A stretch of DNA of 52,034 bases from UBA6136 sp044237765 (GCA_044237765.1 JBIIEQ010000014.1:1-52034); one strand, 5' to 3'; positions 16,975-25,830 are shown, numbered from the stretch's first letter. Translations and numbers: made by a program. Notes: generated from the sequence alone by a model not told the origin.

Positions 16975-19368
16975 TCAGAATGCTTGCCCGAAGGAGAACT
17001 GAAACATTTGCAGCCGGTCACCCTGAACGCTATTGAGGGGTTTGGCGACGCTGACGCCCAGCGCACCGAACGGGGAGATCCAACGGGCGAGCAACCCGGG
17101 CGAATAACGCAGGAAATCGCCTTTAGCCTCAGCGAAGCAGGGGGTTCCACCCCCCTCCGCAATCCCTTTCGGCGACGCTACCTGGAAGGCTTCACAATAG
17201 ACGTTACCGATATCAACAAAAGCACCGATTCGCATGTTCTTGCTGTCCTCCAGAAAAGGAATGGGCGCCAGCAACTCTATGGAGCTAACGATTTTACTTG
17301 ACCCACCCAAAGAGAGCCCGCCCCCTACCCCCAATTCATTAGGTAGTGTCCGGGGACCGAGAGAACTGGGATAAAACCCGCGCATCACTTGGGGGCCGCC
17401 GGCAAAGTAGTTTTCCCAAAAGGGCAAGCCCGGGGTGCCACTGTAGCTGCCACCATAAGCAACCTCGGCCATGACCATCAAGGTCAGATCCTTGGCAACC
17501 GGGAAATAATGCTGAGTCTTGGCACTCCCCTTGAAAAAGTTGACGCTATCCTTGCCGAAAACGGGCGGTGTTGCCAGAAACGACACCCGCTCCGCACCGC
17601 CGTCCGTCGGAAATATCGCCCTGTTCAGGGTGTCGTGGACATAACCCACGGCTATGGGTATGTAATTGAACCCATACGAGCTGTCCGGCGGAGTCGTCGT
17701 ATAGTTCCTGATGTACTCAAGAATTTCCCGTGATGACTGGTTACTCACCCTGAGATTGGTATAGTTATAATCGAGGTTAAAGCGGATGCTGTCGAACTCG
17801 CTCAGGGGTATCCCCAGGTTTGTACCCACCTGACCGGTATCCGTTGCATAGTTCGCAAGATTGATGACATAGGCATCCATCTTTCGATAGGAAAGGTCAA
17901 ATCCACTACTCACCCCATCCAGCGTCGTGTAAGGGTTCAAATAGCTGGCCTGGTAAATCGTATTGATACGACTATTATTGAAGTTGAATCCGACTCGTTT
18001 ACCGGTACCGAATACATTATCTTGCGTCACATTGGCATTGAAGATGATGCCCTGCTGCTGTGAGTAGCCAACACCTGCCATGATATTACCTGACGATTTC
18101 TCGACAATATTGTAGTTGACATCAATCTGGTCAGAGGTACCCGGGACTGCTGGCGTTTCCACATTGACCTCCTGAAAATACCCCAATCGTTCAAGTCGGG
18201 TCTTGGACCGCTCGATCTTGGTACTCGAGGCCCATGCGGATTCCATCTGCCGCATCTCACGCCGCAATACTTCATCCCGAGTCCGGGTATTTCCCCGGAA
18301 AGTCACTCGACGCACATAGACCTGCTTGCCGGGATCGACAAAGAATGTCATCCCGACGGTTTTGTTTTGCTCATTGATCTCGGGAACCATATTGACGTTA
18401 GCGAAGATATACCCCTCGTCCCCCAATCGATCGGAGATGGCTTTCTGGGTTTCCGTCGCCAGCCGCCGGGAAAAGGTGTCACCCGGCCCGATTGCCACAA
18501 GGGGAGTGATTTCTTCCGGCCGGATGATCAGCTTGCCGGTGACCTTGGCCTCGCTGACCTTGTAAACATCACCCTCCTTGATGTTGACAGTCAGGTACAT
18601 CTCCTTCTTGTCGGGCGTCATGGCGACCTGAGTGGATTCGATCTGGGAATTGATATAGCCACGATCCAGATAAAACGACCTCAACCGCTCAAGGTCAGCC
18701 GACAACTTCTGCTTCGAGTACTGATCGTCCTTGGTATAAAAGGATAGAAGGTTGCCGGTCGTCAGCTCGAACTGACTCAGCAATTCCTCATCCGAATAGG
18801 CGTTATTGCCGACGATATTGATTTGCTCAATCGTCGCCACTTTCCCCTCGGAGATATTGATATTGACAGCCACCCGGTTACGCGGCTGATCGGTGACGCT
18901 AGACTCGACATTGACCCCATATTTTCCGCGACTGTAATACTGTCTGCGCAGTTCCTGTTCCACCTTGTCCAGCACCGCGCGATCGAATACTTTGCCTTCC
19001 ACCAGACCGATACCTTTCAGCGCCTTCTTTAGATCGTCAGTACTGATATCCTTATTGCCATCGATTTGCACGCTGGAGATAGAGGGTCGTTCCTCGACAA
19101 TCACGACCAGGGTATTGCCGTCCTGCTCTAGGCGAACATCCTTAAAGAAACCGGTTTTGAAAAGCGCCTTGATGCTTTCCGACGACTGCCGTTGATCGAA
19201 ATCATCCCCGACCTTGACTGGCAAATAGTTGAAAACAGTTCCTGGCGCCACTCGCTGCAACCCTTCGATTCGAATATCCTCGATGGTGAAGGTATCCGCT
19301 GCGAATATCGCCGTCGCGCTCAATATGAACAGGATGAACAAAGCGACGATGCGAAGTAATCGGTGCAT
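16975..19368 (-). CDS. bamA: Outer-membrane protein assembly factor BamA
   Basis: The central Omp85 barrel of the BAM complex, which folds beta-barrel proteins into the outer membrane. The 797-residue protein has a signal peptide (about 1-23, ending IFA), five POTRA domains (about 24-420, beginning FTIEDIRIEGLQRV) and a C-terminal 16-strand barrel with the loop-6 signature VMRGF and a terminal Phe. The length is normal. The usual neighbours (rseP upstream; ompH, lpxD, fabZ downstream) are absent: phoU lies 86 bases upstream and nadD converges downstream. A paralog elsewhere cannot be excluded from this window. Confidence 0.95.
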   Translation of the reverse strand: MHRLLRIVALFILFILSATAIFAADTFTIEDIRIEGLQRVAPGTVFNYLPVKVGDDFDQRQSSESIKALFKTGFFKDVRLEQDGNTLVVIVEERPSISSVQIDGNKDISTDDLKKALKGIGLVEGKVFDRAVLDKVEQELRRQYYSRGKYGVNVESSVTDQPRNRVAVNINISEGKVATIEQINIVGNNAYSDEELLSQFELTTGNLLSFYTKDDQYSKQKLSADLERLRSFYLDRGYINSQIESTQVAMTPDKKEMYLTVNIKEGDVYKVSEAKVTGKLIIRPEEITPLVAIGPGDTFSRRLATETQKAISDRLGDEGYIFANVNMVPEINEQNKTVGMTFFVDPGKQVYVRRVTFRGNTRTRDEVLRREMRQMESAWASSTKIERSKTRLERLGYFQEVNVETPAVPGTSDQIDVNYNIVEKSSGNIMAGVGYSQQQGIIFNANVTQDNVFGTGKRVGFNFNNSRINTIYQASYLNPYTTLDGVSSGFDLSYRKMDAYVINLANYATDTGQVGTNLGIPLSEFDSIRFNLDYNYTNLRVSNQSSREILEYIRNYTTTPPDSSYGFNYIPIAVGYVHDTLNRAIFPTDGGAERVSFLATPPVFGKDSVNFFKGSAKTQHYFPVAKDLTLMVMAEVAYGGSYSGTPGLPFWENYFAGGPQVMRGFYPSSLGPRTLPNELGVGGGLSLGGSSKIVSSIELLAPIPFLEDSKNMRIGAFVDIGNVYCEAFQVASPKGIAEGGGTPCFAEAKGDFLRYSPGLLARWISPFGALGVSVAKPLNSVQGDRLQMFQFSFGQAF

Positions 19369-19454
19369 AGTGGGACGTTCTCGGAAACTAGTTGGGAGTC
19401 GGGGATAGGCTTCTGCCGGGGCGATATCGCCTTACCGCCCTCGCCCAATACAAT

Positions 19455-20189
19455 TCAACCCGCGCGCAAGTCGCGCTCGACCTCATCAATACTGATATGG
19501 CGAATATTTTTGCCCATGGCGTAATAGATAACGTATTCACAGATATTACAGGCACGGTCACCCACCCGCTCCAATGCACGCGCCGCCCACATGATGTTGA
19601 GCGAAACCGGAATGGATCTGGGATCTTCCATCATGAAGGTAATCTGCTGTCGCATGATGCTCTCGTACTCGCGGTCCACCTGGCGATCTTCCTGAACCAC
19701 CCGCAGGGATTCATCCACATCGATGCGCGCAAAGGCGTCCAGCGACTCACGCAGCATCTGTCGCGCATGCTGGGCCAGTTGTTGCAGATCGGTGAGCTGA
19801 TTCTTCTTGGGGAAGTGATCGACCAGGTCCACAGCAATCCGTGCAATGCGCTTGGCCTCGTCACCAATGCGTTCAAGATCGGTAATGGTCTTGATGACCG
19901 CCACCACCAGCCGCAGGTCACGCGCCGCCGGTTGTCTCAATGCCAGAATCTGCGTGCATTCCTCATCGATGGCGACTTCCATCGAATTGACCTTGTAATC
20001 GTCACTGATGACCCTCTCGGCCAGTTCAATATCACTTTCCAGCAGGGCGATGACGGCCGACTCGATCTGCGCCTCGACCAATCCCCCCAAAGTCAGCACC
20101 CGGTTGCGTATGGCAAGCAACTCATGGTCATACTGCTTGGAGATATGGTGATGACTGAGGTCAAACTCAGCTTCGGAAACTATCGTCAT
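19455..20189 (-). CDS. phoU: Phosphate-signalling protein PhoU
   Basis: A cytoplasmic regulator linking the Pst phosphate transporter with the PhoR kinase. The 244-residue all-helical protein shows two PhoU repeats, each with the metal-cluster type signature E/D-X3-D (DLERIGDEAKRIARIA and ALERVGDRACNICEYV). The length matches the family. No pst or phoBR gene is adjacent in the window. bamA follows on the same strand after 86 bases. Confidence 0.95.
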   Translation of the reverse strand: MTIVSEAEFDLSHHHISKQYDHELLAIRNRVLTLGGLVEAQIESAVIALLESDIELAERVISDDYKVNSMEVAIDEECTQILALRQPAARDLRLVVAVIKTITDLERIGDEAKRIARIAVDLVDHFPKKNQLTDLQQLAQHARQMLRESLDAFARIDVDESLRVVQEDRQVDREYESIMRQQITFMMEDPRSIPVSLNIMWAARALERVGDRACNICEYVIYYAMGKNIRHISIDEVERDLRAG

Positions 20190-20221
20190 GATGGGCGCCT
20201 GCAGCGGGAAGGAACAAGGAA

Positions 20222-20238
20222 AAAGGTCGCTGACCTTT
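20222..20238 (-). terminator. Possible rho-independent terminator after rlmM
   Basis: On the minus strand, AAAGGTC-AGC-GACCTTT forms a 7-bp hairpin followed by TTCC, so the run of T is TTTTT counting the stem end. It lies about 50 bases past the rlmM stop and before phoU. The T run is short, so read-through is possible. Confidence 0.4.
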
Positions 20239-20289
20239 CACGATTATAGTCCAACTCCGTGAAAAATCCGTGAAAAACCCGGTTAACCG

Positions 20290-21369
20290 TCAAGCGTCCA
20301 AACAGACCACATAACCCGTAATTTCAGCGCGGTCGTGATACAGCTGACGGAATTCCAGTCGATAGCGACGGCCTGCCTGGGCAAGTCGTGACTCGATCAG
20401 TTCACGGCTCTGCCGGACGCACTCATACCGTTTTTTCATGGGTAGCTTGAGATTGAACAGCGCATGCCGGCAATGTCCCTGAGCCAGCCAATCCGCCATT
20501 AGAGCCGCGATCCGCAAAGGCTGCTCGACCATATCGCAGACCAGCCAGTCCACCGGCTTGACCGGGCGGTAACGGAATCCATCCACCCGCAAATGCTCGA
20601 CAATCCCCGAATCCAGCAGGACGGGATCAATCGCCCCATTGTCGACCGCGATGGTTCGAATGTGTCGATGCACCAACTGCCAGGTCCAGCCGCCCGGCGC
20701 AGCGCCAAGGTCCACTGCCGTCATACCGGGCCGGAGATCCTGATCCGGCAATTGCACGAACACCTGGAACGCCTCATCCAGCTTCAGCGTAGACCGGCTG
20801 GGCGCCCCCCTGGGAAACTTCAAGCGAGGGATCCCCATCAGCCAAGGAGAAGCATCCGTGACGTTGGACAAGCCGACGCATACCGAGGTAGCGCTGAGAA
20901 AAAACACATGCAGCCGAGGCAGATGCCGGTTACCCAGGAGTTGCTCGCGCTCCAGGGCGCGGCGCAGTGGCAAGGCGAATTTGCGCAGGAACACCGAGAG
21001 CGATTTGGCCTCATTGGTGTCGGCCGTTTCGAGGAATAATTCAGAAAACCGCAGCTCCGATGCCCGAATGATCGACATCAAGGGGGTCAGACGGTCCTCC
21101 GGCGGCAAGTTTTCATTGCTGCCGAGAACGTAGATCAGCTGCCGCGCAAACATCAGGTCGCCAAATCGCAAATTCTGCCGCAAGCGCTCGCAAGCGTCCT
21201 CCCCCTGCGGCATGAACCGGACAAAGCCGCTGCCCTCCGCCGCCTTCACATAGCCATGGACACCCAGCAAACCGGCCTGCTCAATGATGTCCGCAGCACA
21301 CTCCTTCTCGAATCCCGGACGGCAATAGAGCAATACGCTCTCGGTTCTGATTCCGGACGAATGGGTCAT
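20290..21369 (-). CDS. rlmM: 23S rRNA 2'-O-ribose methyltransferase RlmM
   Basis: Methylates the ribose of C2498 in 23S rRNA (E. coli numbering). The 359-residue protein has an N-terminal THUMP-like domain (YCRPGFEKECAADI) and a C-terminal Rossmann methyltransferase domain with the SAM motif VDLGAAPGGWTWQL and the catalytic-type residues in CDMVEQP and NLKLPMKKRYE. The length matches E. coli RlmM (366). The ATG overlaps the moeA stop by 4 bases, so it is co-translated with the molybdenum-cofactor genes. Confidence 0.95.
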   Translation of the reverse strand: MTHSSGIRTESVLLYCRPGFEKECAADIIEQAGLLGVHGYVKAAEGSGFVRFMPQGEDACERLRQNLRFGDLMFARQLIYVLGSNENLPPEDRLTPLMSIIRASELRFSELFLETADTNEAKSLSVFLRKFALPLRRALEREQLLGNRHLPRLHVFFLSATSVCVGLSNVTDASPWLMGIPRLKFPRGAPSRSTLKLDEAFQVFVQLPDQDLRPGMTAVDLGAAPGGWTWQLVHRHIRTIAVDNGAIDPVLLDSGIVEHLRVDGFRYRPVKPVDWLVCDMVEQPLRIAALMADWLAQGHCRHALFNLKLPMKKRYECVRQSRELIESRLAQAGRRYRLEFRQLYHDRAEITGYVVCLDA

Positions 21370-22616
21370 GATGGAAAAACTCCAGGCTCGGCAAACAATT
21401 CGATTTCGACCATATCACCTGGCTCCGCCCCGGTGGATTCGGACGGCAGCACGATAAAGCAATCAGCTCGACTCATCGAAGTCAGCCGATGGCTGCCTTG
21501 ACCCGCCAGGGCAGAGACACCCGGGACGCCATCAACCCAATCGACGACGCCGCGCTGAAACTCAAGCCGACCCGGCGATTTACGCAGACGATTCCGGCAT
21601 GTCACCCGCCAGCGCAGGGGCCGCATGGCAACCGCACCCGCCATGCGAAGCAGCGCCGGGCGGGCCAGCTGCAGAAAGGTCACCATCATCGACACCGGGT
21701 TACCCGGCAGACCAAAGATAGGCGTGCTGCCGAGGCGTCCAAACACAAACGGTTTGCCCGGCTTGATCGCCACCTTCCAGAATTCCACCTGACCGAGCTC
21801 GCGAAGGAGTTCAACAACATGATCCGCTTCACCCACGGACGCACCGCCGGTGGTCATCAATACATCAGCCTGCCCGGCCCCCTGCAGCAGGGCCCGCCGA
21901 ATGGTGTCGCGGTCATCTCCCACTCGCCCCAAGTCGATCGGCTCGATGCCCATCTCCGACAGCAGCGCATGCAAAACCGGGCGATTGCTCTCATAAATGA
22001 ATCCAGGAGCCAACTGGTCACCAGGATCCGCCAGCTCTTCGCCAGTAGCCAGGAAAGACACGCGCAGGCGCCGAACCACGGCAACCTCTTTGCAGCCTGC
22101 CACGGCCAGCAAGCCGAGGTCTGCCGGACGCAGGATTTTGCCAGCCGGTAACAGGCGATCACCCCGCTTCAGCTCTTCACCCTGATGGCGAACATTCGCA
22201 CTCGGCCTCAACGGCCCCGAGGGATTCAGAACCACCATCGAGCCCTGGCGTTCTGTTTCCTCCTGAACCATGACCGCATCTGCCCCCTCGGGCAGGGGGG
22301 CGCCGGTAAAAATCCGAACACACTCTCCGTGACCGACGACCCCCGAAAACGGTTGGCCCGCGAAAGCCGACCCCATGGTTCTCAGAGTTGCACCGGGAAG
22401 CGCTTCGCTGGCACGGAGGGCATAACCATCCATGGCTGAATTGGTAAAACATGGCAGATCCAGAGGTGAACTGACATCGGCCGACAAGACACGACCCAGC
22501 GCCTGAACCAATGGAAGCCACTCCTCGCCCTCGATAGGCTGAACGTTTTCCAGCAATCGTTCGACCGCCCGCTCAAGACTGAGCAGGCCGGTGGGGTTAT
22601 CGCAAATCGAGGACAC
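21366..22616 (-). CDS. moeA: Molybdopterin molybdenumtransferase MoeA
   Basis: Inserts molybdate into adenylated molybdopterin. The 416-residue protein carries the MoeA landmarks in order: SAMDGYALR, IFTGAPLPEGADAVMVQEE, TGEEL, SNRPVLHALL, TTGGASVGEADHV, IKPGKPFVFG and GLPGNPVS. The GTG start at 22616 overlaps mobB by 20 bases. With mobB upstream, it implies that the cell makes molybdenum-cofactor enzymes, although none is encoded in the window. Confidence 0.96.
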   Translation of the reverse strand: MSSICDNPTGLLSLERAVERLLENVQPIEGEEWLPLVQALGRVLSADVSSPLDLPCFTNSAMDGYALRASEALPGATLRTMGSAFAGQPFSGVVGHGECVRIFTGAPLPEGADAVMVQEETERQGSMVVLNPSGPLRPSANVRHQGEELKRGDRLLPAGKILRPADLGLLAVAGCKEVAVVRRLRVSFLATGEELADPGDQLAPGFIYESNRPVLHALLSEMGIEPIDLGRVGDDRDTIRRALLQGAGQADVLMTTGGASVGEADHVVELLRELGQVEFWKVAIKPGKPFVFGRLGSTPIFGLPGNPVSMMVTFLQLARPALLRMAGAVAMRPLRWRVTCRNRLRKSPGRLEFQRGVVDWVDGVPGVSALAGQGSHRLTSMSRADCFIVLPSESTGAEPGDMVEIELFAEPGVFPS

Positions 22617-23178
22617 GACGGGCGCGCGGAAGGAATACTTGCAAAATGAAATCCGCCACCGCTTGCGGCTGATTCAGGTCGAGACAAGGGATAGTCGGCG
22701 CCGGCACCAGTTTGGCATCGGTGGCAATCGCAAGAATCTGCGCATCCTCCGGATACAACAAAGGATGCCCTAGTGACGGGCGATGCAGTTCCAGCTTGGG
22801 CAAGACTTCGCGCTTGAAGCCCTCGACCAGCAACAGATCAAGCTCGCTCTGATTCAAGTGGAGCAACTCTTCGTTTAGGGAAGGATCCCGCGGCACGGCA
22901 TGATCGGTCATGATCACCCGGCGGCGCGATGAGCAGAGCATGACGGGACTGGCTCCGGCCTGGCGCAACTCAAAACTGTCCTTCCCCGGGGTGTCGACCT
23001 CGAACGCGTGGTGCGCGTGCTTGATGAGCCCGATCCGCAAGCCTTCGTTCTTGAGCAAGGGAATCAACTGTTTCAGCAGCGTGGTTTTGCCCGTGCCACT
23101 GAGGGCGGCAAACCCCAGCAGGGGCACTTTCGCATGGGTCATTCCCGGCATGACAGCCGGCGCGTCAACAGCATTCAT
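22597..23178 (-). CDS. mobB: Molybdopterin-guanine dinucleotide biosynthesis protein MobB
   Basis: A P-loop GTP-binding helper of the MobA step that makes the guanine dinucleotide form of the cofactor. The start chosen is ATG 23178, which overlaps the epimerase stop by one base (TGATG); a further in-frame start lies 10 codons upstream. The 193-residue protein shows LGFAALSGTGKTTLL (P-loop about 25-32), the family signature IGLIKHAHHAFEVDTPGKDS, and LLLVEGFKREVLPK. The first ~15 residues are not conserved-looking, so an internal ATG is also possible. Confidence 0.92.
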   Translation of the reverse strand: MNAVDAPAVMPGMTHAKVPLLGFAALSGTGKTTLLKQLIPLLKNEGLRIGLIKHAHHAFEVDTPGKDSFELRQAGASPVMLCSSRRRVIMTDHAVPRDPSLNEELLHLNQSELDLLLVEGFKREVLPKLELHRPSLGHPLLYPEDAQILAIATDAKLVPAPTIPCLDLNQPQAVADFILQVFLPRARRVLDLR

Positions 23179-24188
23179 CAAACGAGACCGTAATAGTCTT
23201 TGTACCACTCCACAAAGCGCGCGATTCCCGTCTCGATTGAGGTCTTCGGCGCATAGCCGACATCCCGCCGCAGATCGTCAACATCCGCGAAAGTGGCCGG
23301 CACATCACCATCCTGCATCGGCAGGAAGTTTTTTTCTGCCTTTTTGCCAAGGCAGTCCTCGATCACCTCGATAAAGCGCATCAGCTCAACGGGCTCGTTG
23401 TTGCCGATGTTATAGAGCCGATAGGGCGCCTTGCTGGTACCAGGATCGGGGTGGTCGCCACTCCACTCGGGGCTGGCTGTCGCCACGCGATCCAGCGTCC
23501 GCAACACACCTTCGACAATATCGTCGATATAGGTGAAATCGCGCTTGTGTTTGCCGTGATTGAAAACATCGATCGGCTTCCCGGCCAGAATGCTGCGGGT
23601 AAACATGAACAATGCCATGTCCGGACGACCCCAAGGCCCATAAACGGTGAAGAAGCGCAGCCCGGTGGTAGGCAGGTTGAACAAATAGCTGTAAGTATGG
23701 GCCATCAATTCATTGGCCTTCTTGGTCGCCGCGTAAAGACTGACCGGGTGGTCGACATTCTGGTGAATGGAAAACGGCATCTGGGTATTGGCGCCGTAGA
23801 CGGAGCTGGACGAGGCATACACCAGATGCTCGACCGAATGATGCCGACAGGCCTCAAGGATATTACAGAAGCCCGCCAGGTTAGCATCGATGTAGGCATG
23901 AGGATGGGTCAGCGAGTAGCGGACCCCGGCCTGGGCGGCCAAATTGACGACCCGTTGCGGTTGGTGTCGGGCAAATGCGGCAAACAGGGCATCACGATCC
24001 TCCAGTGCAATCCGCACCTCGGTGAAACCCGGCTGATTCGTGAGCCGCGCCAGCCGCGCCTCTTTGAGATTGACGTCGTAGTAATCGTTGACGTTATCAA
24101 CGCCGATCACTTCATCGCCACGGGCAAGCAATACCTGCGCAAGAGAGGAGCCAATAAAACCGGCGGTGCCAGTCACCAGAATTTTCAT
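23178..24188 (-). CDS. NAD-dependent nucleotide-sugar 4-epimerase (UDP-glucuronate epimerase type)
   Basis: A 336-residue extended short-chain dehydrogenase/reductase. It has the Rossmann motif TGTAGFIGS (6-14), the NLAAQAGVRYS stretch, SSSSVYG and the catalytic YAATK (Tyr152, Lys156). The overall pattern, including RFFTVYGPWGRPDMA and HGKHKRDFTYIDDIV, matches bacterial UDP-glucuronate 4-epimerases, which make UDP-galacturonate for capsule or LPS. Exact sugar specificity is an inference. It is the first gene of a coupled minus-strand set with mobB and moeA, although the functions are unrelated. Confidence 0.88.
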   Translation of the reverse strand: MKILVTGTAGFIGSSLAQVLLARGDEVIGVDNVNDYYDVNLKEARLARLTNQPGFTEVRIALEDRDALFAAFARHQPQRVVNLAAQAGVRYSLTHPHAYIDANLAGFCNILEACRHHSVEHLVYASSSSVYGANTQMPFSIHQNVDHPVSLYAATKKANELMAHTYSYLFNLPTTGLRFFTVYGPWGRPDMALFMFTRSILAGKPIDVFNHGKHKRDFTYIDDIVEGVLRTLDRVATASPEWSGDHPDPGTSKAPYRLYNIGNNEPVELMRFIEVIEDCLGKKAEKNFLPMQDGDVPATFADVDDLRRDVGYAPKTSIETGIARFVEWYKDYYGLV

Positions 24189-24570
24189 GCGAGCGAGATT
24201 CCTGTGAATAGATCGAAGCCGGTGAACCGGCCCAAAAAGGAGACTAATTTAGCACTCGACGCCCCCAAGGAACGAAAACATCCGAAATCATTTCGACCCC
24301 ACGGGTCCTTATCCCGCGACAGCATTCTGCCCCCCCGCCGCAGCCGCCAGCCCAACCAGCGGTACTAGGCTCAGGCTAGACGGACGGGAAATGATACGTT
24401 ATAATGTAGCTGACTCACCATGTCATGAATGCACGATGATGCGTGGGCATCACCCCAATCTATGCATAACATCGCGAGATGTCGACTTCAGGGTGGGCAT
24501 CTATCAGGCATCGGGTTATTTAGTGTAGATCTCAGGAATGCTTGGAAAATTAATTTTTTGGAAAGTCGCT
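24189..24570. other. Intergenic region at the start of the accessory island
   Basis: This 382-base stretch between the epimerase and the His-tailed secreted protein shows no convincing gene. It holds the promoter/operator at 24377-24410. Downstream of that lies an AT-richer leader of about 160 bases, with two copies of GTGGGCATC (near 24452 and 24493) and the small inverted repeat GATGC-GTG-GGCATC. The composition is mixed and changes near 24400, consistent with a junction of native and acquired DNA. Confidence 0.5.
24377..24410 (+). promoter_or_regulatory. Promoter with overlapping Zur-like box before the His-tailed protein
   Basis: TAGACG (24377-24382) and a perfect TATAAT (24400-24405) are 17 bases apart, a good sigma-70 promoter. 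The -10 lies inside ACGTTATAATGTAGC (24396-24410), whose core ACGTTATAATGT is a near-perfect palindrome. It matches the gammaproteobacterial Zur consensus (ATGTTATAATATAACAT, from memory) at 12 of 17 positions. It also matches the box before the TonB receptor (31069-31083) at 13 of 15. A repressor bound here would block RNA polymerase. Confidence 0.55.
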
Positions 24571-25185
24571 ATGAAATTCAATAAAAGCTTATTTGCATTG
24601 GCTTGTGTTTTAACACTGTCCGTGTTCGCAAATCAGGTGTCTGCCGCAACACTAATCCCACTTGCTGGAAAAACAGAGGTCCAGCTTTCGAGCGACCTGG
24701 TTGGCGCGTTGACCAGTCTCGGTGTGACGCCTGAGGCCTTAAAGCCGGGGACATTGTCAAAGAGAGGGATAGCTGCTTTTCCCATAACGACCGGTGCGCT
24801 TGAAGGGCTTAGAGGGGAGATCGACCACAGTGGAGGTCTAACCTTTTCAGCCGGGGAGACTCACGTAGTTGTGAGCAGTTTTGTCATTGATCTTCTTGGT
24901 CCAAAGCCGGTGTTGACTGGTTTAGTGATTGCCAACAGCAACATTTTGGCCAGAGCTCCTCTTTTTGACCTAGATACCAACGCATTAGATGTTTTGTCAA
25001 AAGGCAAGAGAGTGGTCTTGAGCAATGTTGGGTTGACCCTCAATAAAAATGCTGCGGATTTACTGAATCAGGTTTTTGGTGTCACTGCCTTCACTGAAGG
25101 TTTACCGATTGGTAAAGCTAAAGTCCGGATCACCAATTCGATGCCTGACTACGATGATCATGATCATCACCATCATGATCATTAA
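24571..25185 (+). CDS. Secreted protein of unknown family with a His/Asp-rich C-terminal tail
   Basis: I do not recognise the family. The 204-residue product has a clear signal peptide (residues 1-25, cut after VSA), a body rich in Gly, Leu, Val and Thr with IDHSGGLTFSAGETHVVVSSF and a second half about LFDLDTNAL, and ends in DYDDHDHHHHDH. That tail holds seven His and five Asp, a likely divalent-metal binder. ATG 24571 follows GGAAAG; an upstream ATG at 24538 would spoil the signal. The gene is visibly richer in A+T than its neighbours. A Zur-like box overlaps its promoter, which suggests a periplasmic or surface zinc-binding role; that role is inference. Confidence 0.8.
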   Translation: MKFNKSLFALACVLTLSVFANQVSAATLIPLAGKTEVQLSSDLVGALTSLGVTPEALKPGTLSKRGIAAFPITTGALEGLRGEIDHSGGLTFSAGETHVVVSSFVIDLLGPKPVLTGLVIANSNILARAPLFDLDTNALDVLSKGKRVVLSNVGLTLNKNAADLLNQVFGVTAFTEGLPIGKAKVRITNSMPDYDDHDHHHHDH

Positions 25186-25230
25186 TGCCCTTTAGTGCAA
25201 AGCCAAACTCAATGTAAGGGCAGTTTTCTT
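25186..25230 (+). terminator. Probable rho-independent terminator after the His-tailed gene
   Basis: TGCCCTT (25186-25192) pairs with AAGGGCA (25216-25222), followed by GTTTTCTT. The stem starts immediately after the stop codon. The loop is long (23 bases), which weakens it, but position and T-rich tail fit. Confidence 0.5.
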
Positions 25231-25337
25231 GTATTCGGCTAGCTCGTTCACGAGTTTGCAGACTTGTGAGTACTATGCTCAGAGCCTAGAACAGCAGAAG
25301 TGTGGAGTTGGTACCGGCTATTCAACTGACTGGCCGC

Positions 25338-25371
25338 CCCCGATATTGTACCCGGGTACCGATTCTCGGGG
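25338..25371. repeat. Imperfect inverted repeat with a perfect 12-base palindrome core
   Basis: CCCCGA (25338-25343) and TCGGGG (25366-25371) flank GTACCCGGGTAC (25348-25359), a perfect palindrome. Together they could form a 34-base cruciform or hairpin. It lies in non-coding island DNA. It does not show the paired core sites needed for an integron attC, and its function is unknown. Confidence 0.5.
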
Positions 25372-25433
25372 CTAGGCGTACTGACTCCCTGCGATACCGC
25401 CAAGGACTGAAGGGTTAGATGGCTTCTCATGTA

Positions 25434-25830
25434 CTACTTTTGCTTGTTCAGGATCAACTCAGCAGAGAAGGCCAAGTAGTTTGCAAATGGAATCGCTGGC
25501 AGGGTCTTGGTTGCCGGCACATACTTTTCACAAGTGCCATCGGGAGAAGTGGTCGGAATGTTGGTGATGTCCTCATAGTAGACGCCCCGAGTCTCCCTTT
25601 TGCTCAGGATCATGCACTCCCCGGCATTGCATTTTGCGTACTGCTTGTTTACGACTGGTACGCTAGGTGGCAAGGACAGCTCTCCAGGACAAGTGATCGG
25701 CTGACCCGCTAAGGTCATGCCGGTGAGAGCCCATTACCCAGCCAAGGCGGCACGCTTTGATGCCTGCTTGGCAGGTGGTCAGGGCAAGTAAGCAGCCCGC
25801 GAAGGCAATGGCAAGAGCGGATGATTTCAT
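25434..25830 (-). pseudogene. Small secreted Cys-containing protein with a one-base frameshift
   Basis: On the minus strand an ATG at 25830 opens a signal-peptide-like N terminus (MKSSALAIAFAGCLLALTTC). This frame runs into a stop about 50 codons on. From about 25732 the next frame continues as a 94-residue open frame with four Cys (ITCPG, KCNAGEC, DGTCEK), ending at 25434. Removing one base from the GGG tract (plus-strand CCC 25730-25732) joins both into one protein of about 131 residues. So this is either a decayed gene or a sequencing error in a short homopolymer. The family is not recognised, and no strong ribosome-binding site is visible. Confidence 0.4.

Noticed and set aside
24538..25185. 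Longer start (ATG 24538) for the His-tailed protein
   Set aside because: It would place eleven residues before a perfect signal peptide; ATG 24571 with GGAAAG upstream is better.
25319..25419. Possible integron attC site (ATTCAAC ... GTTAGAT about 95 bases apart)
   Set aside because: The two 7-mers match the core consensus loosely, but the sequence between them does not fold with the paired L and R boxes of an attC, and no integrase or second site is present.
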